Assembly: GCA_050010115.1 (NCBI GenBank)
Contig: JBEKLQ010000008.1
Coordinates: forward strand, 16,285-80,284
Direction of reading: 5' to 3'
Length of the DNA: 64,000 bases
From: JAKACA01 sp050010115
GTDB lineage: Bacteria > Actinomycetota > Acidimicrobiia > Acidimicrobiales > Bog-793
The notes under the pieces were generated by a model. That model had not been told where the DNA came from. It saw only the letters and a program-made list of their open reading frames with translations, and searched no databases. Shown here one piece after another: positions 46,217 to 55,278 of this stretch (positions are counted from its first letter, which is position 1; each line of letters starts with the position of its first letter). A program made the position numbers and the translations under genes.

Positions 46217-46663
46217 CCCCATGCGGCATTTGGCGATATCCAGCCCGAACATCTTGGTGTCCGTGTCACTCCCGACGACCTGTGGGTCGAGTATCTCGGC
46301 ACCTTGAACGAAGAGCTGGCCGATTACTTCGCTGCCCTGCGTCCGCGTTATAAGACTGCCACCTTGAGCAACAGCTTCGTAGGCGCCCGAGAGCGAGAAC
46401 GCGAGGCGTACGGGTTCGAGGACCTCTGCGATGTCGTGGTCTACTCCCGCGAAGAGGGCAGGGAGAAGCCCGATCCTCGCTTCTACAGGATCGTCATCGA
46501 ACGGCTCGGCGTGGAGCCCCACGAGGCGGTCTTCCTCGACGACACCCAGGCCTGCATCGACGGAGCCCGTCGCGTCGGGATGACCGGCGTGCTCTTCGTC
46601 AACAACGACCAGGCCATCGCCGAGCTGGACGCCCACCTCAACGAGGCACCGACCGCGAGGTGA
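46217..46663 (+). pseudogene. 5'-truncated HAD-superfamily hydrolase
   Basis: Starting directly after the LLM stop, a frame encodes the C-terminal ~145 residues of a HAD-IA phosphatase: motif II TLSNS, the Lys in GREKPDPRFY and motif IV VFLDDTQAC. Motif I (the nucleophilic DxD) and the cap are missing and no ATG or GTG is available, so the enzyme is non-functional unless supplied by read-through. Confidence 0.75.
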
Positions 46664-46846
46664 GTGAGAGAAGGACCGGCCACTGCTCGTGGAGCTCGTC
46701 GTGACGGAGGGCTGCCTCCCGGGCTGGTGCAGATCAGGCTCCGCTTCGAGCGAGGGCCACTAATAGTCGCCCTCGCCACCGCTGGTACGCTCCGGGCTTC
46801 GATCGGGGGGCCACGGTCGAACGCCCTGAGGCGTAGGAGGGACGGA

Positions 46847-47722
46847 ATGTCGAGAAGCTCGCGGGTGCGCCGCAGCTTGGCGGTCGGTGCAGCTGGCGCC
46901 TCTATGATTTTGGGCCTCGGTGCGTGCAGTTCCGGTGGGGGTGCTGGCGGCGCCAGCCTCGCAGAGAACCGCGGACCGGTGGTCTCGCAGCTGAAGGCCT
47001 TCCTTGCCTCGAGGTCGCAGGCCACGATCGTGCTGAGCGAGACGCTGCAAGGGACAGGTTCCCAGCAGTACTCGGTTTACACGGGTACGGGCACGCTTGA
47101 TCGCTCAGATGGAGCATGGTCGGTCACTGCGCTCCCGCTTCGTGTGACGAACACTTTCTACGCCCAGAAGGTGATCGACGCCGGCGGCGCTGCTTACATG
47201 GACCCCTCGTCACTCGCGGTTGTCATGCCGAAGGCCAAGTGGATCACGATATCCGGCTCGATCAGCCAGCTGAGGAACACCCCGCCGCTGCCGCTCGGCA
47301 TCACGCCTCTCATGGCTGCCGAAGCCGCATCGGCATCCGGCGTGCTGTACCAAAAAGGTCACTCAGGCGAGATCCTCGGGGTAACGGACCAGGGATACAC
47401 GGCGAGGATTTCGGCGAGCGCTGCCATGAGCGCCATATCCGACGCCCGGACACCAACCGCCTACCAAGCCATCGCACGACTGCTATTGGACAACCGCACT
47501 TTGCTGCTCACCGTCTATCTGTCGAGCTCCGGAAGGCTCGGCGCATTCGGCTATGCCTGTGCCGCCAAGGGTTCAGTTTACTCGGTGTCAGTGCTCTACT
47601 ACAGCACCAAGCCGCTCCCGGGAGCCGGACCAGCGGCGCCGACTACCGGCATCGTCTCCCTCACGGCGTTCAACAGGGCGCTGATCGCCTACGGCAAGAA
47701 GACGCATCAGAAGACGTCCTGA
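46847..47722 (+). CDS. Putative lipoprotein
   Basis: 291 residues. Signal peptide with lipobox LGLGACSS; mature part begins with a Gly-rich linker. The rest (about 45-290) is alternating strand/helix with ATIVLSETLQGTGSQQYSVYTG and KAKWITISGSI. The pattern recalls LppX/LprG-like lipid-binding lipoproteins but is too weak to assign. The ATG at 46847 has TAGGAGGGA upstream. Confidence 0.78.
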   Translation: MSRSSRVRRSLAVGAAGASMILGLGACSSGGGAGGASLAENRGPVVSQLKAFLASRSQATIVLSETLQGTGSQQYSVYTGTGTLDRSDGAWSVTALPLRVTNTFYAQKVIDAGGAAYMDPSSLAVVMPKAKWITISGSISQLRNTPPLPLGITPLMAAEAASASGVLYQKGHSGEILGVTDQGYTARISASAAMSAISDARTPTAYQAIARLLLDNRTLLLTVYLSSSGRLGAFGYACAAKGSVYSVSVLYYSTKPLPGAGPAAPTTGIVSLTAFNRALIAYGKKTHQKTS

Positions 47723-47795
47723 GTTCACGCGTGCCGGCCGGGCGAGGATGAGATTCCCTTCCTCATGCAGGACCGCCGTTGGATCCCAGAGACGA

Positions 47796-47827
47796 GAAAG
47801 TGCCCCAGCCGAAGCTGGGGCACTTTC
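47796..47827. terminator. Bidirectional terminator between convergent genes
   Basis: A perfect 14-bp stem GAAAGTGCCCCAGC / GCTGGGGCACTTTC with a CGAA loop lies between the stop at 47722 (+) and the stop at 47850 (-), flanked by short A/T runs. Confidence 0.85.
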
Positions 47828-47849
47828 CATGAAGCTTCCGACAAGTTGC

Positions 47850-49358
47850 CTAGCTGGACGGCCCTACCCGCAACGTGACGGAGCCCTTGGCAATGTTGCC
47901 GGAAGATTCACCGATGGCCTCGAACGAGTACTTGCCAGGCTGCATGTCCTGGAGGTCAGGAGGCGGCGATTGACCCGTGGTGGAGTCGGTGATACCGCTG
48001 TTGAAGCCACCCGGATCGAAGACGTCGGCGCCGGCGTTCGCCTCAACCGTGCAGGTGAACGGATCACTGACCGAACTGCCGCCCGAGCAGTCGAGCGGCT
48101 GGCCAATCGGGATTGAGTTCGTCAACGACGTACCTTTCGGCGCCGTGTAACCGGTGAGCTCGATCAGGATCGGCTCGCCAACTGCCGCGCCATAGGTGCA
48201 GAGCGGCGTGGCTGTTGGCGACCACGCCGCTCCGTCCGGGAACGACGCGGCTTGACAGCCCGTCGGGCTGACCGTCCAGACTCCCTCGCCGTTCTGAGCC
48301 GGTGCCTTGAGCTCCGGCGAGCAAGGCTCAGAGGGGGAGGAACCGGGACCCGTACCGGCTTCGCAGATGACGCCATCGGTAGCAAAGCCACCGGTGTTCG
48401 GGACCCCGCTGGCCGTTGCGACCGGCGGGTCCCCGCTCTCGGTGAACGCACCGTTGTCGTACAGCGTGACGTCGTACTCCGCGGAAGTGCCAAGCCCGCT
48501 CTGCCAGGCGTCCGAGGAGCTCAGCGCGGGCGGAGCAAAGAAGACCCGGGCGTCGGCCGTGTTGCCGTCAGAGGAAAATCCGACGAGCTCCGCGGCGCCC
48601 ACGATGCAGTTGACCCCCTCCGCGGCTTGCACCTGGTCCTGTGGGCACTCCGCGAGAGGACTGTCGACGCTTGGGTCGAGCTGTCCTGGAGTGAGGGTAC
48701 CGGTCCAGGTGAAGTCCCCAGCCCTCGGACCCGACAACGTGACCTCGGCGAAGCTCCCGCTCGGCGAGAGGGCTATGGTGATCGGCCCACAGGCATCCGG
48801 GCTGAAGTCGAACTCTGACAGCTGGGTCAACGGGCTGAGGTTTGACGCGTCCGCATTGCAGATAGTGATGATGACAAGCAGGCCGGGCGTCCAGCCCGTG
48901 CCAGTTATGGTGAGCTTGTCCCCCTTCAGGATCGACAGGTTCGACGCCTTGACGGAGATCGTTCCGGCCGTCGGATCGGCCGTGTAGTTGAACTCATCAC
49001 CTGCGTTGGTTGCTGAAGTGCCGCCCTTTGTCGTGACGGTGACGTCGTAGGGATCATCGTTCGGATCGCCGGTCGGAGATGTCGCCTCGACCTTGGTCGG
49101 CGACACGTCTCTGACGTCCGTCGCCGCGAAGGACGTCCCGCTCTCGACGAAATCGACTTTGGTCGCGCCCGACAAGTTGGTGCCAGTGACAGTGACGACC
49201 GTACCGCCCGAGCCGGGTCCTGAGCTTGGCGAGATGCTCGTCACCGTCGGCGCGGGTTTTGTGCTCGCCAACGACGCGGGAGCTCCCACGAGGCTCGCCG
49301 AAGCGGCGATGCCGAGCGCGAGCAGGCCGGCCCCGAAGGCCGCGGTGACTCGTTTCAT
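47850..49358 (-). CDS. Exported IPT/TIG-domain protein
   Basis: 502 residues. Signal peptide (about 1-33, ending ASLAS). An IPT/TIG domain spans about 38-125, with the motif SISPSSGPGSGGTVVTVTGTNL. Further beta-rich Ig-like regions follow (about 130-260 and 300-502), with several Cys pairs. It is extracellular and probably adhesive or structural. The ATG at 49358 has GGGGGAGGA immediately upstream. No C-terminal anchor, unlike the Ig-like protein at 17413. Confidence 0.85.
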   Translation of the reverse strand: MKRVTAAFGAGLLALGIAASASLVGAPASLASTKPAPTVTSISPSSGPGSGGTVVTVTGTNLSGATKVDFVESGTSFAATDVRDVSPTKVEATSPTGDPNDDPYDVTVTTKGGTSATNAGDEFNYTADPTAGTISVKASNLSILKGDKLTITGTGWTPGLLVIITICNADASNLSPLTQLSEFDFSPDACGPITIALSPSGSFAEVTLSGPRAGDFTWTGTLTPGQLDPSVDSPLAECPQDQVQAAEGVNCIVGAAELVGFSSDGNTADARVFFAPPALSSSDAWQSGLGTSAEYDVTLYDNGAFTESGDPPVATASGVPNTGGFATDGVICEAGTGPGSSPSEPCSPELKAPAQNGEGVWTVSPTGCQAASFPDGAAWSPTATPLCTYGAAVGEPILIELTGYTAPKGTSLTNSIPIGQPLDCSGGSSVSDPFTCTVEANAGADVFDPGGFNSGITDSTTGQSPPPDLQDMQPGKYSFEAIGESSGNIAKGSVTLRVGPSS

Positions 49359-49483
49359 TCCTCCCCCTTCCAGACTGACCACGCCGCTCCGGTGTGGTCA
49401 GTGTAACCACCGGTAATATTACTGGTCGTTACAGATCTGTCAATTAGGCAGAGTTGGGCGCAATTGCCTGCGGCGGTTGGAGG

Positions 49484-50149
49484 ATGGGGGAGGATGGATT
49501 CGTGGGAAAGGTGGACGGTTCATCGACGGCCGGGACCAGCGAGGTGCAGGACCGGGTCAGCCGGCGCCCACCTGGTAGGCGTGCCGAGTTAGTGGCTGCC
49601 GCTCTCGACGTCATCCGCCGCGTCGGCCCCGGCGCATCGATGGACGAGATGGCGGCAGGGGCAGGGATCACCAAGCCCGTTCTCTACCGATACTTCGGTG
49701 ACCGCGACGGCCTGATCGCGGCGGTGGCCGAGCGTTTCTCGGACGTCCTTGTGGCCCGACTCGAGCAGGCGCTCGGCGGCGCTCCGAGGGAGGACGCCGA
49801 GGTGCTGATCCGGGCGGCCATCGAAAGCTACGTCACGTTTATCCAGGAGGACCCAGCTCTCTACGGCTTCTTGACCCAACAGGCGCCGCTCGGCAGCCCG
49901 GCGCTCGTCGCGGTCATCGATCGGGTCGCAGAGCTGATCACGCGGGTCATGCGTGACACCCTCGAGGCTCACGCCCTCGACACCCGGCCGGCAAGGACAT
50001 GGGCGCACGGCGTCGTCGGAATGGTCCATCTTGCCGGCGCGCTGTGGGCGCGCCAGCCTGATGTGCCCCGAGCACAGCTCGTCGCTGACCTCGTCGCGCT
50101 CATCGCGGATGGCCTCACCGGAGCCGCGGCCCCGGTGCAAGAGCAGTGA
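49484..50149 (+). CDS. TetR-family transcriptional regulator
   Basis: About 221 residues. HTH: ASMDEMAAGAGITKPVLYRYFGDRDGLIAAV; C-terminal domain of the TetR_C_33-like type (PARTWAHGVVGMVHLAGALW). The ATG at 49484 is chosen; a GTG at 49502 with GGAGGA at good spacing is equally plausible. Divergent from the IPT-protein gene, with an AT-rich 125-bp spacer that could hold its operator. Confidence 0.9.
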   Translation: MGEDGFVGKVDGSSTAGTSEVQDRVSRRPPGRRAELVAAALDVIRRVGPGASMDEMAAGAGITKPVLYRYFGDRDGLIAAVAERFSDVLVARLEQALGGAPREDAEVLIRAAIESYVTFIQEDPALYGFLTQQAPLGSPALVAVIDRVAELITRVMRDTLEAHALDTRPARTWAHGVVGMVHLAGALWARQPDVPRAQLVADLVALIADGLTGAAAPVQEQ

Positions 50150-50685
50150 CGGCGAGGGCGCCTCACGATGTACGCGTCCTGATGCCACAACAAGAGCCCG
50201 CGTTGACGTACGGCGCATCAGCGCCGACATGGCGCGTGAACTCGGAGAGTGCAGGTTTCGTCGGACGGCAACAGGAGGCGTGCCTGCGTTTTCCGGGTTC
50301 CTGATCAGCACCGACCTCTCGATACGCGCGCGGTTCTGCTCGGAGCCAACTGTGGGTTGGAAAGAGCGTCAAATCGGTACCCAACGGGACGCCATCCGCT
50401 TGGCCTTCATTGTGTGGCCGAGCGGGTGGCTCTCCGCCACGATTGCCAGAGCCGTTTATCCGCCGCCAAAGTCGCGCCAGCCGGCAGACCCGACGCTCGT
50501 GTGTGGCGAATCGCCCGCGAGTTCCTGAGTGCCGACGTGGTGGCAAATCAGGCTGGCACTCACACGTAGACGCGCAGTGCCCAGCCGGATCCCCGCCGTT
50601 GGCGTGTTCCGATCGAGGAAGGTGGCCGCTGCTGTAATGGTCGGCGCTTGATGCGGCGCAACCTCTACGAGCCACCAGCGGCTCG
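50150..50685. other. 536-bp region without a recognisable gene
   Basis: Several frames are open but none has a start with ribosome site, a family match or consistent codon use. Likely decayed DNA at the edge of the pseudogene-rich tract that follows. Confidence 0.6.
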
Positions 50686-51072
50686 TCACAGCTGAACGAT
50701 CTCTATGAGGTGTTCGATCCCGGCAAGGTCTGCGGCGTTTCGGGTATAGAGCCGTGCTGAGTGGGCGTGGGCGGTCGCAGCGATCAGGATGTCCATGACC
50801 CGTAACCGCGGTTTGCGGCCTGCGGCGACGACGGCTGCAGCCAGCTGGCCATAGCTGGTGGCGACATCATCGTCGACCGGCAAGGCGTCGAACTTGCGCT
50901 GAAGGTCCGACAGTCTTCGCAGACGCTCGGCACGAACGGCCGCGTCCGTGGTGACGAGCACACCGAAGTGGAGCTCGCCGAGCGTGGCGGCACTGATCGC
51001 AAGCTCTCCCTCCAATGGCTGCACGTCAGCGGCGATCAAAACGCTGGTGTCAGCTTTGGGGCGCACGGGCAT
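50686..51072 (-). CDS. PIN-domain (VapC-like) ribonuclease, solitary
   Basis: 128 residues. PIN acids: the Asp in ADTSVLIAA, the Glu in TLGELHFG, and the Asp in RVMDILIAATAHAH, with a TRNAADLAGIE ending, match VapC toxins. The ATG at 51072 (MPVRPKADTS) is chosen; no antitoxin is recognisable upstream, where a broken DUF664 gene lies on the other strand. Either an orphan toxin or one whose antitoxin has been lost. Confidence 0.8.
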   Translation of the reverse strand: MPVRPKADTSVLIAADVQPLEGELAISAATLGELHFGVLVTTDAAVRAERLRRLSDLQRKFDALPVDDDVATSYGQLAAAVVAAGRKPRLRVMDILIAATAHAHSARLYTRNAADLAGIEHLIEIVQL

Positions 51073-51100
51073 TCGGCCCCAGGCGGTACATTCGCCGCCC

Positions 51101-51317
51101 ATGACTCACCTAAACGAGGACGGTCGCGCCGAGCCTCCCATCGCGGGCGACGAGACTTCCACCCTGCTGGGCTCCCTGGAGCGCCAGCGCGCGACCTTCG
51201 CGTGGAAGTGCGGGGGACTGGACGCGGTCGGCCTGAGGCGACAGTCGGTGCCTCGTCGATGACCCTGGGCTGCTTAAGCATCTCGCCTTGGTCGAGGACG
51301 AGTACCAATCCGCCTGA
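51101..51317 (+). pseudogene. Frameshifted, truncated DinB/DUF664 protein
   Basis: Three consecutive frames give successive pieces of the DUF664 N-terminus: MTHLNEDGRAEPPIAGDETS ... WKCGGLDAVGLR, then TVGASSMTLG, then LLKHLALVEDEYQSA with a TGA at 51317. Two frameshifts and loss of the remaining two-thirds make it a pseudogene. Confidence 0.75.
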
Positions 51318-51397
51318 TCCACGATCGATGGATCGATAAGTACACCGAACCCTGGACTGCTGCGCTCAGCGGGCTCAAGCAAAGACTGGAGACTCCG

Positions 51398-51901
51398 ATG
51401 GAGAAGTTATTCGAGATCTACATCCGCACGACCCCGGAGCGCCTCTGGGAGGCGATCACCGATCCCGAGATCAGGGCCAAGTACAACTTCGGGGTCCAGG
51501 TCACCTCCGATTGGACGCCGGGCTCGCGCTTCGAAATGAGCGCGCCGAAGGCGAACGGCTTGCTGGGCGAGGGAGAGAACCTGGAGGTCGACCCGCCGCG
51601 CCGGCTCGTCCAGAGCTTTGTTGCGCTTTGGAGCGACGATGTGAAGATCGAGGGCACCTCGAGAGTCACTTGGGAGATCGAGCCCATCGGCGATTCCTGC
51701 CGGCTGACCCTCACTCACGACCAGATGCGCGAGGGGGCCAATGCTCACCACGCCGGGATCGTTGATGTACGGCTGAGCCGGACGTCGCCGAGCGGTACGG
51801 CCTTCTCCTGGGGTAAGCGCTCAGAAACCAGCCCATGTCTGAACTCCGCCGCCTCCTCCGCGAAACATTTGCCCCTTTCCTCCTCGCAGACGCTTTTCTA
51901 G
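51398..51901 (+). pseudogene. AHSA1/SRPBCC-fold protein with replaced C-terminus
   Basis: The first ~115 residues match the AHSA1-like SRPBCC family (TPERLWEAITDPEIRAKYNFG, SDWTPGSRFEM, LTLTHDQMREGANA). The family then continues into a conserved GGWPxILSGLKTxLE helix, but here the frame runs into an unrelated Ser-rich 50-residue tail. Without the C-terminal helix the ligand pocket would be open. Probably broken. Confidence 0.7.
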
Positions 51902-51938
51902 GATGACCGCCTGCTCCCGGAGCGACCTGAGCACCTGA

Positions 51939-53069
51939 TCGCTCCGGTCGACACCGGATCCGGAGAATTCGAGGCAGCGCCGCTCGAGGCGGCAGCTGCT
52001 AACGGGGGCAGCGGGCGCCGCTGGCGTCATCGCCGTGGGGTCATTGGCGAAGGCTGCCCCCGCACAAGCCGCCACCGGCGACCCCGTACTACTGGGATCG
52101 AGCAACAGTGCCGGCGCGCCGACGGTGATCGCGAGCTCCCCCGGCGACGTGCTGGTCCTGCAGACGGGATCGGCCGGCCGAGGGCTCGTCGGCGCCGGCC
52201 AGGGCGCCGAGGGCGTCGCCGGCCAGAGCGTCAGCGGCTCGGGGGTCACCGGCGCGAGCACCCACGGCACCGGCGTCGCCGCAACCGGAGGTGACGGGGG
52301 TGGAGCGACCACTGCTTCTCCCGGCGTGGTCGGCACCGGCGGGGGCCGCTCGGGGGGCAACGCCGGAACGGGAGTGATCGGCTACGGGGGCACGGGTCCC
52401 TCGGCGACGGATGGGATCGGTGTCGTGGCCGTGGGCGGCGGGAGCTCCGAAGGCATCGGCCTCGTGGCCCAAGGGTCCGGATCCGGGGCCGGAGTGCAGG
52501 CCTACGGTGGCTCGAGCGGTGGCATGGGTGTGCTGGCCACGGGAACGGGTGCGGCCGGTGTGTCCGCTAGTTCGGACACGACTGACGGGGTGTCCGGCTC
52601 CAGCGGGTCGGGTTACGGGGTCCACGGCACGACGAACGCCGCCATGCCCGCCATCTTCGGTCAGAGTTTTGGCTCGGGTGTGGGTGCCGTCGGCGTGCAG
52701 GGCGACGGCCCCGACACCGGTGTGCTCGGGTACGGCGGGCGCGGTGTCCTCGGCGTGCCCCTGTCGGGAGGCACCGGGGTTGTGGCCTCGTCGGCATTCG
52801 ACGGGACCGGCATCGCCCTCAATGCGGTCGGTCCCGCTCAGTTTCTCTTGAGCGGGCTTGCCAGCGTCGCCGCCGGAGCCAAGTCGGTGACGGTCACGGG
52901 CGTCTCGCTCCGAGCCGGGAGCCTCGTGCTCGCGACCGTTCAGAACAAGTCAGGGGTGTTCGTGGAGAACGCCATCCCGAATGTCGCCCACTCGAAGTTC
53001 ACGATCAATCTGAATAAAGCTGTGGCAACGGGCCACACCGCATTGGTGGCGTGGTTCGTCGTCAACTGA
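51939..53069 (+). CDS. Gly-rich exported repeat protein with Tat-like leader; start unclear
   Basis: The frame is open from 51939 to 53069. Its early part reads RRSRRQLLTGAAGAAGVIAV then AKAAPAQAA, a Tat-like signal. There is no ATG/GTG/TTG before this leader; an in-frame TGA at 51936 separates it from an ATG at 51903. The first usable start is the GTG at 52035, inside the hydrophobic core, giving 344 residues. The mature part is Gly/Ser/Thr-rich with many GVxGxGG-type turns, and ends in a folded ~80-residue domain (SLVLATVQNKSGVFVENAIP). The leader's position suggests a recent loss of the start. Confidence 0.65.
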   Translation, partial: SLRSTPDPENSRQRRSRRQLLTGAAGAAGVIAVGSLAKAAPAQAATGDPVLLGSSNSAGAPTVIASSPGDVLVLQTGSAGRGLVGAGQGAEGVAGQSVSGSGVTGASTHGTGVAATGGDGGGATTASPGVVGTGGGRSGGNAGTGVIGYGGTGPSATDGIGVVAVGGGSSEGIGLVAQGSGSGAGVQAYGGSSGGMGVLATGTGAAGVSASSDTTDGVSGSSGSGYGVHGTTNAAMPAIFGQSFGSGVGAVGVQGDGPDTGVLGYGGRGVLGVPLSGGTGVVASSAFDGTGIALNAVGPAQFLLSGLASVAAGAKSVTVTGVSLRAGSLVLATVQNKSGVFVENAIPNVAHSKFTINLNKAVATGHTALVAWFVVN

Positions 53070-53374
53070 ACCACTGCTCACTGAACCCGGCTACGCCTCC
53101 GTCGGCAGCGGCAGCGGTTTGTACGACTCGTCGTAGAACGTGCCGCCCCAATCAGTCACATGTCAAGCGTTCGCGACTGGCCGAGGGCGCCGCTGCGGCA
53201 TGATCATCACAGCCAACCTGTCGGGAGAAGCGGGGGAAGCTCAGCCGCCGGCGGCGCGCCGGCGGCGAGACTGTGGCGGATCACCGGATTGCCACAACAG
53301 ATTGCCAACGAGGGCTCGCAGACTCCTCGCAGAACCAGAGCCGACTACAGGCCCTCTGACCTGCACCTTCGGGA
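53070..53374. other. Non-coding spacer with hairpin
   Basis: No gene. On the minus strand the last ~22 codons of an unknown protein (GTFYDESYKPLPLPTEA, stop near 53090) survive without an upstream frame. A 10-bp hairpin, GCCGCCGGCG / CGCCGGCGGC, is at about 53244-53266. Confidence 0.55.
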
Positions 53375-53420
53375 GTGGAGCTGACCGGACTCGAACCGGC
53401 GACACCCGGCTTGCAAAGCC
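53375..53420 (-). repeat. 46-bp tRNA-Ala 3'-half duplicate (att site)
   Basis: Identical to 57992-58037: the 3' half of tRNA-Ala from the anticodon loop through the discriminator base. It is the far attachment site of the island that lies between it and the intact tRNA. Confidence 0.93.
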
Positions 53421-53520
53421 TGCCGGGAGTGTCGTCGACGTCGCCCTGAGTCGTTCCAGCCGGCCTGAGCTGGACTCTTCGTCTGCTGGGTCGGCCCGTT
53501 TCGGCTGGGGACGGCGGCAG

Positions 53521-53544
53521 TTGATACCCAACTTTGATACCCAA
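53521..53544. repeat. Two TTGATACCCAA copies near the left att site
   Basis: TTGATACCCAA occurs at 53521-53531 and 53534-53544. A close variant, TTGATGTCCAA (9 of 11), is at 57925-57935 beside the other att site. The arrangement suggests integrase arm-binding sites. Confidence 0.45.
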
Positions 53545-53632
53545 GGGTGGGCATCTTTCGACAGTACAACTGCCAACTATCACCTTTGCCATAGCCCTCC
53601 AGGGAATGTTGCCACGGGGTGACCGCCCCGCT

Positions 53633-53965
53633 TCAGCGCTCCTCGGGCGGTGGGGGCCGGCCGGGCGTGGCTACGACTAGCCCCGCGGCATGGGCGGCGT
53701 CGGCCAGTCGCTGGTCGTAGGAGATGAACACTGTCACGCCTTCGCCGAGCAGTAGCGCTGACGCCAGGTGCAGAACGTCGAGGGTACGCGGTGTCGGTTC
53801 GCCGATGTCGCAGGCGACGTCTTGCACCGCGCGGTCGAGCGATACCAAATCGAGGTCGCCGACTACGGCGCGAGCCTCCGCCAGGACCTGGCCGCCAACC
53901 CTCCGTGCGGCTCGCAGGACCTCGACCGAACAGCACCTGAGCGAACCGGAGATTGGCTCGGCGGC
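53633..53965 (-). pseudogene. PIN-domain toxin remnant
   Basis: The minus frame from about 53965 reads SVEVLRAARRVGGQVLAEA and later TPRTLDVLHLASALLL and FISYDQRLADAAHAAG, the middle and end of a VapC-type PIN domain. An in-frame TGA at 53966-53968 cuts off the first acidic motif, whose relics (SDRALTSVRLSRR) appear in another frame. Broken at the 5' side. Confidence 0.7.
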
Positions 53966-54144
53966 TCAGCCGGACGCTCGTCAACGCCCTGTCAGAGTGG
54001 AGGCGGTGCTCGACGGGGTCACCCCGCGCGCGGTTGCTTGACGGACAAGGCGGTTGTCGCAAGTCGCATCGGGCATAGCGCTCGCGGTCGGGGCCTCACG
54101 AGCGCAGTCTCCTTCGGGGCGGCGTAGTGAGTCCTCGTTTGCTG

Positions 54145-54174
54145 TCATACAATACGAGTTGCCGTTCATACAAT
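54145..54174 (+). promoter_or_regulatory. Direct repeat TCATACAAT, promoter/operator of the VapBC pair
   Basis: TCATACAAT occurs at 54145-54153 and 54166-54174, start-to-start 21 bp (two helical turns). Each contains a TACAAT -10-like hexamer. They lie 20 bp before the antitoxin ATG, where such antitoxins bind to autoregulate. Confidence 0.55.
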
Positions 54175-54193
54175 CTCAACGAAGGGCCGAGCG

Positions 54194-54439
54194 ATGTCCA
54201 GCACCCACGTCATGAAGGTCTCATCGAATGGCCAGGTCTCGATTCCGGCTGAGACCCGAGCGCGCTGGAAGGCGGACCGTGTGGTCGTCGTGGATCTCGG
54301 CGACCGGGTGGTGTTGCGTCCTCTGCCGCCGGAGCCAGTCGCAGAGCTGCAAGGAAAGTACCGGGGACGCGGTCCGAGCAGCGAACGTGCGCGGCGCCAG
54401 GCTCAGACCGACGATGCCGCACGCGAGCGGCGGAGGTGA
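54194..54439 (+). CDS. AbrB/MazE-type (VapB) antitoxin
   Basis: 81 residues. The SpoVT/AbrB fold is seen in MKVSSNGQVSIPAETRARWK and VVVVDLGDRVVLRPL. The C-terminal Arg/Glu-rich part would wrap the toxin. ATG at 54194 with GAAGGG upstream. The toxin's GTG overlaps its TGA (GTGA, 54436-54439). Confidence 0.88.
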   Translation: MSSTHVMKVSSNGQVSIPAETRARWKADRVVVVDLGDRVVLRPLPPEPVAELQGKYRGRGPSSERARRQAQTDDAARERRR

Positions 54440-54870
54440 TTGTTCTCGACGCCTATGCCGTGATCGCCTTCTTGAAGGGTGAGGCCGCCGCTGGCCAGGT
54501 TGCACAGCTACTGGCCGGCGAAGAGGAGACGACCCTCACAGCGCTTGGCGTGGCGGAAGTGGTCGACCACCTCGTCCGCCTGGTGGGTGCGGAAGAAGAC
54601 GACGCCGTCCTCGATGTTGCGCAACTTGCCCTCGATTCGCCGTCGCCGGTCGACGCCTCTCTCGGAGTGCGTGCAGGCTTGCTGCGGGCTCGTCACTACC
54701 ACCGGAAGAATCGAGCGGTCAGCCTCGCCGACTGCGTCGCAGCGGAAACCGCGCGGCGGCCGGGGTGGTCGCTTGCCACCGCCGATCCGCACCTGCTCGA
54801 CCTCTGTCGCGATGAAGGCATCGTGTCGATTCCGCTTCCGGACAGCAGTGGTCAGACGCGGCCACCTTGA
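54436..54870 (+). CDS. PIN-domain (VapC) toxin
   Basis: 144 residues. The PIN acids are visible: Asp5 in VLDAYAVIAFLKGE, Glu in LGVAEVVDHL, Asp in SLADCVAAETA and Asp in ATADPHLLDLC. It is likely a Mg-dependent RNase cutting specific RNAs. Translationally coupled to the VapB gene. Apparently intact, unlike the PIN relic 0.5 kb away. Confidence 0.88.
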   Translation: MIVLDAYAVIAFLKGEAAAGQVAQLLAGEEETTLTALGVAEVVDHLVRLVGAEEDDAVLDVAQLALDSPSPVDASLGVRAGLLRARHYHRKNRAVSLADCVAAETARRPGWSLATADPHLLDLCRDEGIVSIPLPDSSGQTRPP

Positions 54871-55037
54871 ACGCCAGCTGCTTGATGAGGGATCGCTGTC
54901 AGAGTCGAAGAACCGTCGGCGCGTGTACCTTGGCAGTCCGAATTGGCAATAATGTCGATGGCGCCGTAATCCGGCAGCGTCGGGCCAAGACCCTGGTCAC
55001 AGGTGGATCCCTGGTCGAGTCGATCCGCATTATCGCG

Positions 55038-55278
55038 TCACAACTGGTCGAGGAAGGCGAGGAGCCGGTCGGGTGGCCGGTAGCGCCCCGGCTTCGTGTT
55101 CGGCGGCGTGGCGCGAGCGAGTGCGCGCTCCTTGAGAGCGAGGTGGGCGTGCAGGTAGATCAGGCTCGTTCGAGGATTCTCGTGACCGAGCCATAGGGAA
55201 ATCGTGGCCAGGTCACAACCACTCTCCAACAATCTCATGGCACAGGTGTGCCGCAGAACGTGAGGGCTCACCGTCTTC
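55038..55278 (-). pseudogene. Tyrosine recombinase/integrase C-terminal fragment
   Basis: The last ~75 residues of an XerC-like integrase: SPHVLRHTCAMRLLESG (HxLRH), LWLGHENPRTSLIYLHA (LGH and Tyr). The catalytic domain's first Arg and the DNA-binding domain are missing. The fragment ends exactly where the transposase fragment on the opposite strand begins. Confidence 0.8.

Noticed and set aside
50163..50675. 170-codon minus frame before the PIN gene
   Set aside because: No start context, no domain, and composition unlike neighbouring genes.
53241..53576. Minus frame with a PVRVRSAP-like phrase
   Set aside because: This is the translation shadow of the duplicated tRNA-Ala half, not a protein.
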